Source: Isoetes taiwanensis (Eukaryota; Streptophyta; Lycopodiopsida; Isoetales; Isoetaceae). From it: DNA of 64,000 bases. Each line of letters begins with the position of its first letter. Position 1 is the stretch's first letter. Shown piece by piece: positions 36,931 to 49,349 of this stretch. The notes below the pieces were generated by a model. The model made no database searches, had not been told where the DNA came from, and saw only the letters and a program-made list of their open reading frames with translations. The position numbers were made by a program, and so were the translations under genes. The stretch is from NCBI GenBank assembly GCA_021234155.1, contig JAJEKV010000046.1:2160298-2224297 (forward strand). Direction: 5' to 3'.

Positions 36931-37639
36931 ATACGGTATGGCTTATGCACAAGGGAATACCCCCTCTAATTGCAATCAACATGGAAGTTAACCGCACTTA
37001 ACATCTCACATTTGCATTTGAAGGTTACACCACATTTATCAATGTCTTACAACATTACTAGACAAGATGTCTTTGGGATAAACAGATGCAACATCTATGT
37101 CTTCACATCCAATTGATGAGCATTGAAAGATCATGCCAAACTCTTTCGTAGCTTTGTATGACCAAAATATCATGTCTTCTGTTCACGGTGCAACTTCATA
37201 TTGTTAATTGAAATGTGCACTACATTCTTATTGAAACTTTGCCTTTGGAAGCATGTTGTATGTTGCATTATCACATTACATCTGTACAAATGTTTCTTTA
37301 ATGCTTCACAAAATGTCGGAAGCGCATTGCCCTCTCAATATTGCAAACATTGGTCATGTACATATGGCTTATTTTCAATGGAATATCCACTCTAAACTTA
37401 AGCCAAATGGAAGATCCTCAACTAGAAGATTCTTGCTAAGCCCTCCAATGTCAATGGTTGCAGCGAAAATACCAAATTGTTGTAGATGAAATACATGTAG
37501 TGAGAATGCATATTTTGTGCTCCATTGTTCCTCCTACAAACCTTAAATGCATATTTTCATGCGCGAAATAATTATTTACCAATAAGCAACCACTTTTTAA
37601 ATTGTTACTAGGCCCGGCAACGCCGGGCACCATAACTAT

Positions 37640-38950
37640 TAACATTAATTCACATAAACCATTACATCTAACACTTTTAAACTAAAAACCCCCTGAAACC
37701 CCCTTTGGTTGGGTGCATATTCACAAGGAGGGTGCCGGGCATCGAGAGCTGTTGGATGGGCATGTTATCAAGTTATTCTTCGATTTAGGCCGTAGATAGC
37801 GATCCTCGTTTGTGGGATATGCTTGTACAAGTTTTGGTATATTATTGTATAATAAGGTTTGTGATATACTATAAAGTTTGAGATAATGTATAAATGGTGT
37901 TGATTTTATACATATATTCCTAGGATGGGTCCTGATCTACACGCAAGTGAAGTGAAGTGGTGTTCTCATTGAGCTTTGGAAAAATTTTGAGTACAAAGAG
38001 TCCCCGTAGGGTGGATGAAACAATGCTCAATACTATATGCCCCGAAATATAGACAATCCTCGAGATCATTTAATCCGTCAAACTTGATTTGAGTACAAAG
38101 AGTCTAGCCAAAACCAAAGAATGCATCCCCATCGAGTGCGAACTGCTTGTTGTGGAGCCGACGTGAACGTCGCCCCCCTGAGTTGAGGAGCCTCCGTGGA
38201 CTGCAGACCCTATCACCAAAAGGGCTAATTAGAGGAGAGAACCCGAAAAAGAGAACCCATTAGTCGTCGAGAAGTTCCATAGTAGGCGCAGGAACAACGC
38301 CTTTGAAGAAGAGAGAGAAAAAACAACTCCGGGAAGCCCGCGGGGGCTACTGTAGAGAAAGCCGCGATGCGACCAACAGGGAAAACATTATTAGGACTCG
38401 GTTGGTACCACGGAGGCAACATCGCCACGCCGAGAGAAGAAGAAAAAATATCTATACACGTGCCCCCAAGGACCCCTAACGAACCTAAGGAACCCAACCG
38501 AACAAGTGAAAACAAACTCACATCCAGTGAAGGACAAAAAAGCAGGGGGGAAGGGTGGGAAGCTAGGTAGAGGCACAAACGACCAAAGCAAAGCCCAAGA
38601 GAACGCCGATAGCCAACAATGGGGAAAACTGGTCTATAAATAGGAGGGCGAGAAGATGGGGCGTCCCCATCCAAGGAATGGCGGTTCTATTGCTATCGCA
38701 ATAGAACCGTGGCATTATACGTTTCTACGAGTGGGAAAATAGCTCTCACTGCCCTACGTCACCCCCCGTGTGAAAAGACACCCAAACTAAAAGGGGTTTC
38801 AGAGGGATTTTAATTTAAAAGTGTTAGATATAACGGTTTATGTGAATTAATGTTAATGGTAATTATCCGTTGGTTGTTATATTAAAAAAATTCTGGGCCC
38901 TTCGGGCCCTAACAAAAGCAAACATAGGTAAACTTTAACGGCAAAATATA
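37640..38950. mobile_element. Fold-back element I with GGGCCC hairpin end
   Basis: The left arm (ACATTAATTCACATAAACC ... GGGTGCATATTCAC, 37640-37730) is the inverted repeat of the right arm (38750-38870). The right arm continues to the hairpin GGGCCC-TTC-GGGCCC (about 38906-38920). Related arms occur at 58.8-59.35 and 60.5-60.95 kb. The left arm here abuts the Helitron-type hairpin of element B instead of a GGGCCC hairpin. The unique interior carries a TATA-like site and a perfect hairpin. Confidence 0.6.
38633..38709 (+). promoter_or_regulatory. TATA-like box followed by perfect hairpin
   Basis: CTATAAATAGG at about 38634-38644 resembles a strong TATA box. About 40 bp downstream is a perfect stem-loop: CGGTTCTATTGC (38682-38693), loop TATC, GCAATAGAACCG (38698-38709). 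The surrounding 38.2-38.65 kb is GC-richer than the window. It may be the promoter and leader of an element transcript; not demonstrated. Confidence 0.45.
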
Positions 38951-39065
38951 GTTGGACTAAAACTTTGATTTAGTTGTAACTTCTCAGTATTGGCTTTAAA
39001 ACACACAGTGATAAGTTTAAATGTTTTGCTGGTAGCTCAAGTATAATGTATATGATGTGACCACA

Positions 39066-39520
39066 TTCCTAAAATATGTACAACATTCCTATGCAACAGA
39101 AGATGCCAAAACCATAACTAGATTTGAATGCAACAAGAGATGCCAAAACCATAATTAGATTCTTCAAATGCAGCAAATTTAAACATCTATTCATGAAAAT
39201 CTCTGTGCATGAAATCCATGCAAATTTTAACATGTATTCATGAAAATCTCTTTGCATGCATTCCAAGTACATAAGAAAAGCCTAGAATGGCATAAACACA
39301 TAATTTGATTCTTCAAAACAATAGCAAACAGATATAACAATGAAGAGGACAAATAGCAATCGAATATATTAAAATAAAAAAATAATATGGAATGATCTGT
39401 AGTGTAGTAGCAGAAAGCTAGGCATACTTGTGTACGTTGGTTTTGCAAATATAGCCAGGGACCAATTTGTGCAGGGATCAGTTTGTGCAAGAACCAATTT
39501 GTGCAGGTAGGTTAGTCTGG
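39066..39520. repeat. Short local duplications
   Basis: GATGCCAAAACCATAA twice near 39100-39150, ATTCATGAAAATCTCT twice at 39190 and 39238, and a 17-bp unit around CAATTTGTGCAGG three times at 39461-39507. No gene seen. Confidence 0.7.
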
Positions 39521-39949
39521 CTAAGGTGCAGACCTAAATGCAGTGTCGCAACTTGTCCCGCCATTGGATCACGAATGAGCTACATATGGAGAAGCAAAAC
39601 ATCATTGGATAACAATTATTTTAAGCTAGGAAAGACATTGAAATGGTTTTAACACAAAGCACTTTACAGCATGATGCTTAGCAAATTAATCATCGAGCTG
39701 GAAGAACAAAATCACTAAATAATAAAGACACAAGTTAAGCATTGGAGCTGGAAAATCAAAATCACTGAATAAGAAAGACATACATGAATACGAAAGATAT
39801 ACAATTGGGTTATTAAGAATATTTCTTGCTCGATTTGCCTTTTGTAAGTGTTCTATGTTTCTCGGCATTTGAATTTGCTGGACCATCACAAACTGCATAA
39901 CAATAACATAAAATGTCAATGCTCTAGAATCTGACATCAAGCATTATAA

Positions 39950-42435
39950 AATGCACAGCTGCTCTATCTCCTCCCCCAAAGTTAAAACTTATATACAAAT
40001 TGGCAGATAAGTATGGAAATGCATTGGCACCCAAACTAGAGGAGATACATTTATGGAAGAGAAAAGCAGCAGATTGATAAGTGCCATAGTCAGTACAGCT
40101 GGGGATGTATTTGGCTACATCCCTACTAGGAGGAGAAGCCATAATAAATGGTTTGATGCAAATTGCCTTAAGGCAAAAAAAGAGTGCATGAAATCCATGG
40201 ATCCTCTGGTCTATAAACAGTATAAAATTTGGTCAAGCAAAAAAGAGAGATTGGAAACCATGAGCACCGGGGAAAAAATGATCAAAACAGGTCATCAAAT
40301 AGGGGTAAATTGGTGATATAACAAAAATGATCTTCTTTCCCCGGTTTTGAGTTATATAGCACAATAGATACGAGGTAGTCTTGATTGTCGCGGAGAAGCT
40401 ATACCCATATTGATTTGAAGGTGTACAAATAGCCCTTAAAAAATGAAAAATGGGGCACATGTGATTCACGGGGTATATCAATTGAGCTTTTTTAAATGGG
40501 GAGGAGATGAGCTCTATAGCCTTTGGCTGATTTATGTAATGAAGCACTATTGAGAGGGTATTTTCCTCTGAGAATGGTGTCTAAATAGAGTTATTTCGAT
40601 TGCACAAGGCCTGGTGATAAAGGCGACATAAGAAACTATAGAACCATTCTTGTGAGTAATACATTTGCTAAACTTTTTGCCTCAATGCTTGAGCATAAGA
40701 TTTCTTGTTGGGCAGATGAGCAGAATATAAGATCACCAGGGCAAGCAGGGTTTCGTATGAATTACTCTACCTTGGACCATCTAGTCACTTTGAGAGTGAT
40801 CACGGAAGGAGCAAAGGGTGCAGGTAATAAGAGGTTTTTGGCATTTATAGATTTAACCAAGGCCTTTGATAGAGTGAATCGTACACATCTTGCTGAAAGA
40901 CTTGAGTGGTTGCAAGTTCCTGTAGAGTTGAGAAAAGCAGTTGCATGTCTTTATAATGAAGTTCTAGTTGAGCTCTCTTTTCCTTTCTCAGGATCTGATC
41001 AAATAAAAAACACAATTGGAGTTAAACAGGGCTGCCCCTGCTCTCCTACTCTTTTTGGGCTGCTCATTGATGAACTTGAATGTTGGATGACGAGATTAGG
41101 TGGCTTGGGAGCAAGGCTTGGCAAGTATGTCTTGCAATTGCTAATGTTTGCAGGATGATATAGTGTTGATATCTAGGGATGCGGGCGGGCTCTGAGAGAC
41201 ACCTAGACGTGCTTGAGTCCTTTTGCACATTGAAGCAAATGCAGATTAATGTAAACAAGTCGAAAATCATGGTGTTTGGTGGCAAGGATTGCGCTACATT
41301 TACAGTGGGTGGTATCCCCTTACAAAAGGTAACAGAATATAAATATCTTGGAATTGATATGACATGCAATTAGAGGTGGACAAGGGCTGCCCAAAAACAT
41401 GCTTCAGGAGGATTGCGGGCCTTTTATGGTATGATACATCAATGCAGGCTCAATAATTTTGAACATTGGAAATTAAGAAGATTGCTTTTTGGAGTTCAAG
41501 TGAAACCAATCATCTTATATGGTAGCCCAGTTTGGGGGCCTGGATTATCCCGGAAATGCTGGAATGCTATTGAAAATGTGCAGAAACGTTTCTTATTGAG
41601 TGAGCTTGGTGCAAAGCCACGAACACCTTATTGCATGATGTTAGCAGAGGCAGGTATGCTGCCCTTAGAGGCTGAAGCATTGTGCAGAACGATAGCGTAT
41701 GTTAACAGGGTTATGGCAATGGATGAGGAAAGATTTCCTCGCCTAGCCCTTGAACAATCTAAGGAAAAAGGTTGGTATTGTGAAGTGAAAAAATGGTGTG
41801 CTAAATGGCTTGGACAAGACAATTGGCCGACGTCACATAAATATAAGGAAGTTTATCTGGAGGTTAAAGCATATGTGGTAAAGGAAATGTGGAGGCTAGA
41901 ACCTGACAAGGATGTTAAGAAAAGGTTTTATCTTGATGACATCAATAATTTGGACACATATGAGGAACAGGATTATTTGCTTTCCAATATCGTGAGAAAA
42001 AAACCGATATTGATTTCTCAATTGAGGTTATCATCACACCACTTACACATTGAAGCGGTGGGGTGGAATGGTACACCTCGTAATGAGAGATTTTGTTTAG
42101 GATGTCTAGACCTTGAAATTGAAACAGAGAAACATGTTTTTTTGGAATGTTCAGCATACGAGAACATCAGAGATAGATATGGCATACAGGGTCAGACTCT
42201 AAGAGAACTATTAGATTTGTCAGCCCATAAATTGAGTACATATCTTAGGGATGTTTGGATGGAGCGTACCGATATTATAAGTTTGTTTAACCTCATGGAA
42301 GATTTTGATATCTCAGGCGCTTCGGATTGAGTGCCTACATATATTCCATGATTATATTATGCATGTATCTGTTTGCCATAGAGGCCCGGGGGCCTAAAAT
42401 GGCTTGATTAATTAAATTAAATTAAATTACTACTA
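39950..42435 (+). mobile_element. 5'-truncated LINE (non-LTR retrotransposon)
   Basis: Protein homology starts in the linker between endonuclease and reverse transcriptase (KWFDANCLKAKKE near 40160) and runs through reverse transcriptase and a C-terminal zinc knuckle. The 3' end is a tail of AATTA units at about 42400-42430, then (ACT)n. Frames are broken around 40070, 40316-40590, 41155 and 41373. The 5' end is not precisely located and no target duplication was identified. Confidence 0.9.
40590..42330 (+). pseudogene. LINE reverse transcriptase ORF2 remnant
   Basis: Copies the element RNA at the nicked target (known LINE role). Visible: PGDKGDIRNYRTI, NTFAKLFASMLE, palm motif FLAFIDLTKAFDRVNR (40840-40890), GVKQGCPCSPTLFGLLIDEL (41015-41075), then the catalytic box, where FAG replaces FADD because of one extra G at about 41155; the downstream frame continues DDIVLISRDAG. 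Next come KQMQINVNKSKIMVFGG, YKYLGID, a stop at 41373, and a 305-codon open stretch (41413-42330) ending in a CCHC-like knuckle (CLGC ... H ... C, about 42095-42150). Catalytically dead. Confidence 0.92.
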
Positions 42436-42439
42436 CTAC

Positions 42440-44290
42440 TATTGTTTCCACAAAAAGAATGTTGTATCTGTAAAGCGCATACCTCATGAAACTCTGTCTA
42501 GTAGATAAATCCCTGCTTTGCATAAGATGTCAAAGATTCTCAGTCTAGTTTCACCAAACTTATGCTTGAACAATACTGTACCAAAGAACAAAAGTGCATT
42601 GCTGATAAATTTTGAATTCAGAGCATGTAATTCAAGCAGCAGAATCATGTGGACTATATCATATGCATTGATTGTGCATATCAAATCATATGAAAATCAT
42701 AGAGAAAAGCATATAAAAATACAATAAAAAAAAATTGTTATTATGCTAGATATTCAAATACCTTAGTAGATTATCATAGGTAGAAATATTGTACACAGAG
42801 TTTAGTCTGAACATAGCATAAGGGAAATGTTTGCCTCATAATGGTAAACTTTACCACCTGAACTCTTACACTAGCCACTCATACCTTAAATGAATAAATC
42901 CCATTTGTATCTTCAAGGTTTTTAGTCAATCCTTGTTATATGCTACTTAAAAAGCTTAAAACTTAACAATGTTACCTGCTAATTGTCATGATTAGAGCAA
43001 TAGCCTTCATTTGGTAGTGTTTCAAGGACTGAAGATTTTTTTCTCATAGAATCCTTGTAACTAGTCTCCCATCAGCCATGCTACATTTCCCACAATAGTT
43101 TTCTTAGAGTCTATCATGCTAGCTGAATCTAGTTCATGCAAGCTCAAGCAAACTAAAATTCTTGGTTCATAGAGAACTCCTTCAACACCTCATCATCTAG
43201 AGCTAAACGAGCATCCAACCCAAACTGGAATAGGGCTTTCAAACAGGATGATATGGTCACTCATGATGGCAGATTCAAGGTCACTCAAGCATAAATAGCA
43301 CTGCAACTCCTTGACAAAAAAAAATTACTCAATTCATCTTCATCTGAACTTAAAGGCCAACTATCTGAGTCAAATTCGACATCCATATTGAGATGTAAAT
43401 GATCTATTTGATGCAATGAACCCTAACTTGTGTAGGGGATTATTTATCAGGCGAGATCTTAGCCATGCAAAATCTATATTGTAATTCAAGCTACCATCTT
43501 CTATCAGATCCCAACTCTTCTAAGTTATATTGCAAAGCCACCTAACTGAGCATAACTAGAGGTTAAGCCGGAACACCAGTCATAAACCATATCCGAATGA
43601 ATCTGTCTGATTCAAATTTGTTTGAGAAATCTCTTGTACCTGTACCGTTCACAACCAACCTCCAACTGGCCATTATCACGTGTGAAATTCCATCTAATCT
43701 AACCCTAACTTAAACCATCGTATCATTACTTGCCATGTAGGGTAAAATATCCATTCTTGGTAAGATAAAGAATAGCGAACCTGGTCAAAGAAGATGAGTA
43801 GTCAAAAAGTTGCAAAATCATCCTAGCCAAATCATTTGTATGAGAGATTGTGAAAAAGTGTACCACCAACTTACCAACTGTTGCCATCGTTTCTGCATTT
43901 CTACATAAAGTAAGAAAATAGGTTTGCAATGCAAACCCTAGATTATTAAGGAAGAAATTGACATGTGTACAATATAAGCACTTAACCAAGCATTGAGCTT
44001 TTGTATAGACCCATTGCTAAGATTCATGTTGATGTATGCAAAATATGACTTATCCTATCTTAATTCCACTTCATCAAAGCATGGTACTACCTTAAAAACG
44101 TTTTTACTATTCTATGCCATAGGGTTTTGATCCAACATTTACCAAATGCCAAAATTATGCTTTAATAATCATTACACAACCATATTAATGACATCATGCT
44201 TTAGCAACTTCCAACGCATAAAAAATTAGGCATCTTGCCTTATCAATTGTAGTCCCCCACCCACCCACCCAAAACAACCCCCCACGCACA
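42440..44290. other. Spacer, no supported gene
   Basis: AT-rich single-copy-looking sequence with short frames only. A C-rich (CCCA)n run at 44252-44285 ends it. Confidence 0.4.
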
Positions 44291-44299
44291 CATACAGAA

Positions 44300-44760
44300 G
44301 AAATTTAGCACGTCCTACGGTGCATGTTCCAGTTTTACCGTGCAATTGCATATCGTTGCATGTTTCAGAACATTATCAGAGAATTAGAGTTTAAGCTTTT
44401 TATTTTGGTCCTGAGGTGCTTACTCATGTTGTTATTTTAGGCATGTGGTGCTTGCACATGTATGTTTACAACATCCTAGAAGATACTTTTGAAAACTTTC
44501 TACTTTGAGCTTGAGGTGCTTATTCATGGGTCTCTAGAACATTCCAGAATCCTCTATAATATTCAAAGACATTCTATTTTGACTGTTTGAATTTTCAAAA
44601 ACAACTTTCTATTTTTGGAAGGAGCTGCTTACACACGAGCATCTAGAATATTCTAGGACTATGTAGAACATTATAGAACTTTCTAGAACATCCTACAACA
44701 CCCTAATCAAAAAGCCTTCTATTTATAGATTGAGGTGCTTACCCACGAGCAACTTCAGAA
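44300..44760 (-). repeat. Inverted, diverged copy of the heat-shock-element repeat
   Basis: GTCCTACGGTGCATGTTC at 44318-44335 is the complement of the GAACATGCACCGTAGGAC boundary seen at 7785 and 9155. It is followed by about four ~100-bp units starting GAGGTGCTTACTCATG-like and containing CTAGAACATTCCAGAA and GAACTTTCTAGAACATCC. So the family also lies outside the 6-14 kb array. Confidence 0.6.
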
Positions 44761-44876
44761 AGACAGGATTAACTCACTGTGGGAATTCATACTATGATGA
44801 TGTGACAAGGATATTGCTTTATCAATTGAAGGGCTAGAGGGTATATATGAGAGCATTATGATGGATTCTTGGCATG

Positions 44877-46500
44877 AGCAAGACATCATTTTACAGATAC
44901 TGGGAACAGGTTAGGAGAGGAGCTAAGGTGTTCACTCATGGCAATGCATTCACTTTGAGATCCAAAGCAAATACCTTGCGGGCCATTGCAGTCTTTGAAA
45001 GCTTTGTGAGATACATGTCTCAATCTATACCCCATGTTTAAAGTGAACGAGGTGGTGTCAGAGTGGTCCAAAGAGTGTTGCCACAACATTATACCCAGAA
45101 GGAGTGCTTGAAAGAAGTAAATGCAATTCTAGAATCCAGAGGTTGTCAACCTCTTTCTCAATCATCTTTCAATAGGTTATGGAAAGCTCACTTTTCATGA
45201 TGTATGTGTTTTGCAACAAATGCCATTCTCAAAGTGTATTCAACTAAAGGATACACTTGCATCAACTGCAATTGAGAAGGAAAGGATGGCAATCAGAGAG
45301 TAGTTTGCAGATCACCAGTTAGACTAAATATCATGTAGGCAGCTATATTGGCAATGAAGAACATTCTCCCAAATGCAGCCTGATGGATATTTGTGTCTGA
45401 TTCATGACAAGATGGATCAACACAAAACTTTCTTACCAAAGCTAGATCTTTTGCCCAAGCACTGTCAAAATGCTTTCCAAATGAAAGTAAGCTTAGCAAC
45501 TGTTCTAACACATGGTACTGGCACTTATGGACATTTTGTATTTAATCTTTGGAATCGAATTTCCATGTGAGATAGATTTTCAAGTGCTTGAGAGCACTAC
45601 AGAGAGAGGGACCATAGCAAGGAGGGGATACTCTCCATCGGCCCTATATTTTTATGCTTTGATGGATGATCAACCTCTTACCTTTATTGGAGGGTAAGGA
45701 TCAATTGACAAGGCAGACTAGGCCACTTCAATTCAAGTTCTGGATTAGGATGGAATGCCAACCATGCAGTATCAATGGAGGCCATTTGATAAGTTGTGGA
45801 TGCTCGTAAATGGCATTGAAATGTGGCAAAGGGGCCCTAAGGGTGAGATACTTCTTCCCGTGGATGAGCCACAACCACTTCCCCTTTTCAGAAACGACAA
45901 AGAGTCTAGCCAACTAGTGAAGGGCATCTGGGCACACTGGGAGGATGTTCAAGAGGGAAGGCACACATCATCAGTTAAGAAGAATCGCTTGGAATCCCTA
46001 ACTAATTATTGGAAAAAATTGGTATCATGTTTAGAAACAGAGCAGCCATGTGTAGCAAAGTTAAGAGACGTTTTCTAGCCGGAGACTAGGTGGTAGGCTT
46101 CCCAAGGAGCAAGCACATCTAACAAAGTTTATCCCAAAGATGGCTCCAACTGGTTCTGTAGGAAGCAAAGCATCAAAGCCGAAGTAGTTTGACCTTCCTG
46201 AGTGGGATCCTTCTGAGGGCATCATTCATGACGATGAAGATTGTCCAATATGGTTAGGAATGGTACTCACTGAAGTGACCATTACCATGCCTGATGGGGA
46301 GAAGTTGCATCTTGGATTCTAGGTTCAATATTGGGAACACATTGGGAGGCTTTCAATATTGGGAACAAATTGAGAGGCTTAAAAGGGCAATTTGAAAGAA
46401 CAGTACTCCAACTACTGGGAGGAAAAATGGAAGAAAAATCCAAGAGATCCTGAGAGGAGAGAACTAATGGGGTGTGTGGTTTGGTCATACCCTACTTGTC
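44877..46500 (+). pseudogene. Transposase-like relic with DKMDxxKT motif
   Basis: From ATG 44877: TSFYRYWEQVRRGAKVFTHG, then FESFVRYMSQSIPHV and a stop. The same frame continues VVQRVLPQHYTQKECLKEVN and SFNRLWKAHF. After breaks: DKMDQHKTFLPKL (45410-45445), KVSLATVLTHGTG, and MQYQWRPFDKLWMLVNGIEM (45765-45825) plus an acidic/charged C-terminus. The motif pattern matches a family of uncharacterised transposon proteins (I believe DUF7869-type). The central part usually bearing QLDN and HTHEDIDQ is missing, so this copy is deleted as well as frameshifted. Confidence 0.5.
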
Positions 46501-46539
46501 ATATTGCAAATGGCAAGACACAAAGATCTCCAAAAAAAA

Positions 46540-49097
46540 AATGGACAAAGCCATGAGCAACCTCCATGTTATAGTGTTTGAAAGGAGATAATATTATTTG
46601 TCCCTTGTAAATTTTGTGGGCTTTCTCAATTGGTTGTTCGTAAATTTTGTGAGAAAATATCATGAACCAATTCTTATTGTTTGTTGTATGGTATGAAATT
46701 TATTAGTGATTCAATGCAAAACTTTGTTATTAAAGAAGACTTGCATTTCATAGTTGCATTACTGCATTGGTCCCTAACAATTTCATTTGATGAAATTATT
46801 TTCACAAGTTTTGCCAAACATTTAATTTGTTGTTTGATGGAATGAATTAATGGGAGCGTTCATTAGTTATTTGATGAAATGAGCTAATAGAAGCATAAAT
46901 GGGGTGACCATATTTGAATTAATTGTAAATTGGGTGCCTTTCAAAAGAAAAGCTCTAATGATTTGCGCATCTTCCGAAAGCAGTATTTTCCTTCTCACTA
47001 GGAACATAACCTTGGTTGAAACAATGGGGGCTCTTATTAGCATGTATATACAAAATTTTGTAAGGGGCAACAGACATGGTTTATTAAACAACTTGCAAGT
47101 TGCAATACATTGCCAGCTTATTCCATACCTTGGCGATAAGATCATACTTTGTCAGCTTCAACTGAAAAAATGTACCAATTAGAACTAATTCTACCATCCA
47201 AGTAAAACATTTCAAGTGTATTCCTGCCATCCAAGGACTTGTCACAGAAACAAATCCGCACATTATACTAGATGAAAACTTGAATTATGAAATAGGAGGA
47301 GACAACAGGCAATCAAAGCGTAACCATTTTCTAACTGTCGATTAAGATTAGAACATCTTTGGATCAAGAGCATGAATGTGCCAAAAACATTGATACAGAC
47401 AGAGTGCTTGATCCCTGAACCTATTCGTGCCATTCTAGAATCCAGGTCATGTCGACAGTGCAGATTGTTAATTGATTAATTCTTACTTGGAAAACCCTAG
47501 TTTAGACAATCGCCACACCGCTGGAGGAAGAGCTAAAAATAGAAAAGCTTAAAAAAAAAAGTCTTCCAAAGCAGCCTAGGAATTAAATTGCATGAAATGA
47601 ATTATTTGCAGACCACAGTAACCCAAAAAATTGCTTTGATTTCTTTTCTTAGGCAAAAACCCTTCCAGTTTTCAAATTGAAGCGAAAACCTTTTCGAGCT
47701 TCTAAGTTTGGAAAAACTCCTTGGATTTTAGGAAGGATTCCACCATAATTGAGCGGAGATAACCTAAATGCACCTTTATGGTAAAAATAAAGGTCTTCCC
47801 AATTATAGGCCAATGAGAATATTCCCTTTATAATAATACATGGATATTTAGGATAATATTATTGCCCTGTGCCCTTATATTACTGGGCTACATTGGAATA
47901 ACTACATAGTTGTGCCAGATTTCTTATAGCTATCACTGTGGACCTCCTCCATGCTTATACCATAACATGTTCGCTAATATGTTCCAAAAGGCGCACGAAG
48001 TACACAAAGCTCCGATGATACACGTGCTTTCTGTCCCCTACTAATTTTATGGATTGCATATTTTAGGTCCTTCTTGAGATGTTCGCATCTGATGAGTCCT
48101 CGAGCCAACTAACAGAGTGTTGTTGTATTATCAAGAAATCTTTTAAGTTTAGATATTTTCTTCCCACACAATATCTATACGTTTATCAACCAGAAAGGGA
48201 GCCCGAATATCATATTGGGAGCTTTTAAAAGTACTAAATACGCATACAACTCCTATCAAAACCCGTCATGTGGATGGCGGATAAGCCTACTCCTTCCTTT
48301 ACTTTACCACATAATACTAATTTTGGTAAAGGGAAAAAAGGCAAACACCTGGTTGGCCAAGCCAAATATGACAGGGAGTTATTTAACCGAATTTGTGAGT
48401 CATTTTCAAACCCCCAAATTCGCCTTAATGACAAGATGTCAGCATTGGCCGACAATTTTGACAAAAATATGATGGGCTTATGAAATTAATGCATAATGTT
48501 ACCTTATTACATGACAAGGTAATATCCCTGATATGGGTTGGATAGTCTTGCTTAATTGAAATATATTTTCTATTGGTACAAGCATTCCCGCAAGATAAAA
48601 ATTAAACATAAAGCTGAGGTAAAATTTTCACAATTAGTGTTGAACCCAAATGGACTTTGCTATCGTGGAACATCTCTATATATAAAGTGCCTTATTACAT
48701 GAGCTTCAAATGTCCATTGTCAACACATAGAGCAAGTCCCTACTCACCACTTGGTAGCATGTAGGGCTTGAATAGTCTTTACGGGAGCACAACTTACGTG
48801 CACATGTACACTTAGCAAGCATACATAGACGTCACTTATATGTTGTATATTATGATGGCAATACTTAATTTGACATGATGATACAACTGAGGATTTTCAA
48901 CTAAACTATTGTTGCTTAGCCGATGAAAACATTGTTGAGGCTCTGTCCAAACAATATCTCTCCTAATGAGACAAATAAAGCCCTCGTCATGTTAGGAGTT
49001 GAGACAATTATTTCTTTAAGACAATTTAGTTGCTCGAAAAAAATGGAGTATCAATCACTTTTATACAATCCAAGTTAAGCTTGAACAGTAGCAGTTG
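46540..49097. other. Spacer, no supported gene
   Basis: AT-rich. A short open stretch at 48268-48483 (GKGKKGKHLVGQAKYDRELF) has protein-like composition but no recognised motif. Confidence 0.35.
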
Positions 49098-49349
49098 TTG
49101 AGGGTAAAAGCATGAAAGGGTGTCTATAAATGTAGCCCTTTTTGTACATATACATATGTACAAAATGCACATTTTTGGTATAACTGTCATCATGATCCGC
49201 TAGTAACTGCCATGATTAATGGCTATCCACTACTCACGAACGCCAATTATCGGATTTTGAAATTCTTTCCCAAATTCTTTCTTGGTTTGCCTCTCGTTCA
49301 CTATCCCGCCCCGCCTTCTCTTTTGAATTCCGATCACGAATTCTTCATC

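Larger units (their letters stand above)
30626..37639 (+). mobile_element. Probable Helitron B, about 7.0 kb, head to tail with A
   Basis: Starts TCCTATTTAAATCG immediately after the CTAG of Helitron A; its first ~135 bp match the start proposed for A. The 3' side has hairpin GCCCGGC-AAC-GCCGGGC at 37612-37628 followed by ACCATAACTATT; Helitron C has ACCATAACTAGT here, so the CTAG appears changed to CTAT or altered by the adjoining fold-back repeat. No Rep/helicase. It carries exon-like pieces on both strands and several tandem duplications. The 3' boundary is uncertain by tens of bases. Confidence 0.5.

Noticed and set aside
38225-38674. 149-codon open frame on the minus strand
   Set aside because: Lies in GC-richer non-coding-looking sequence, is hydrophobic and low in information, overlaps the TATA-like region antisense, and has no motif.
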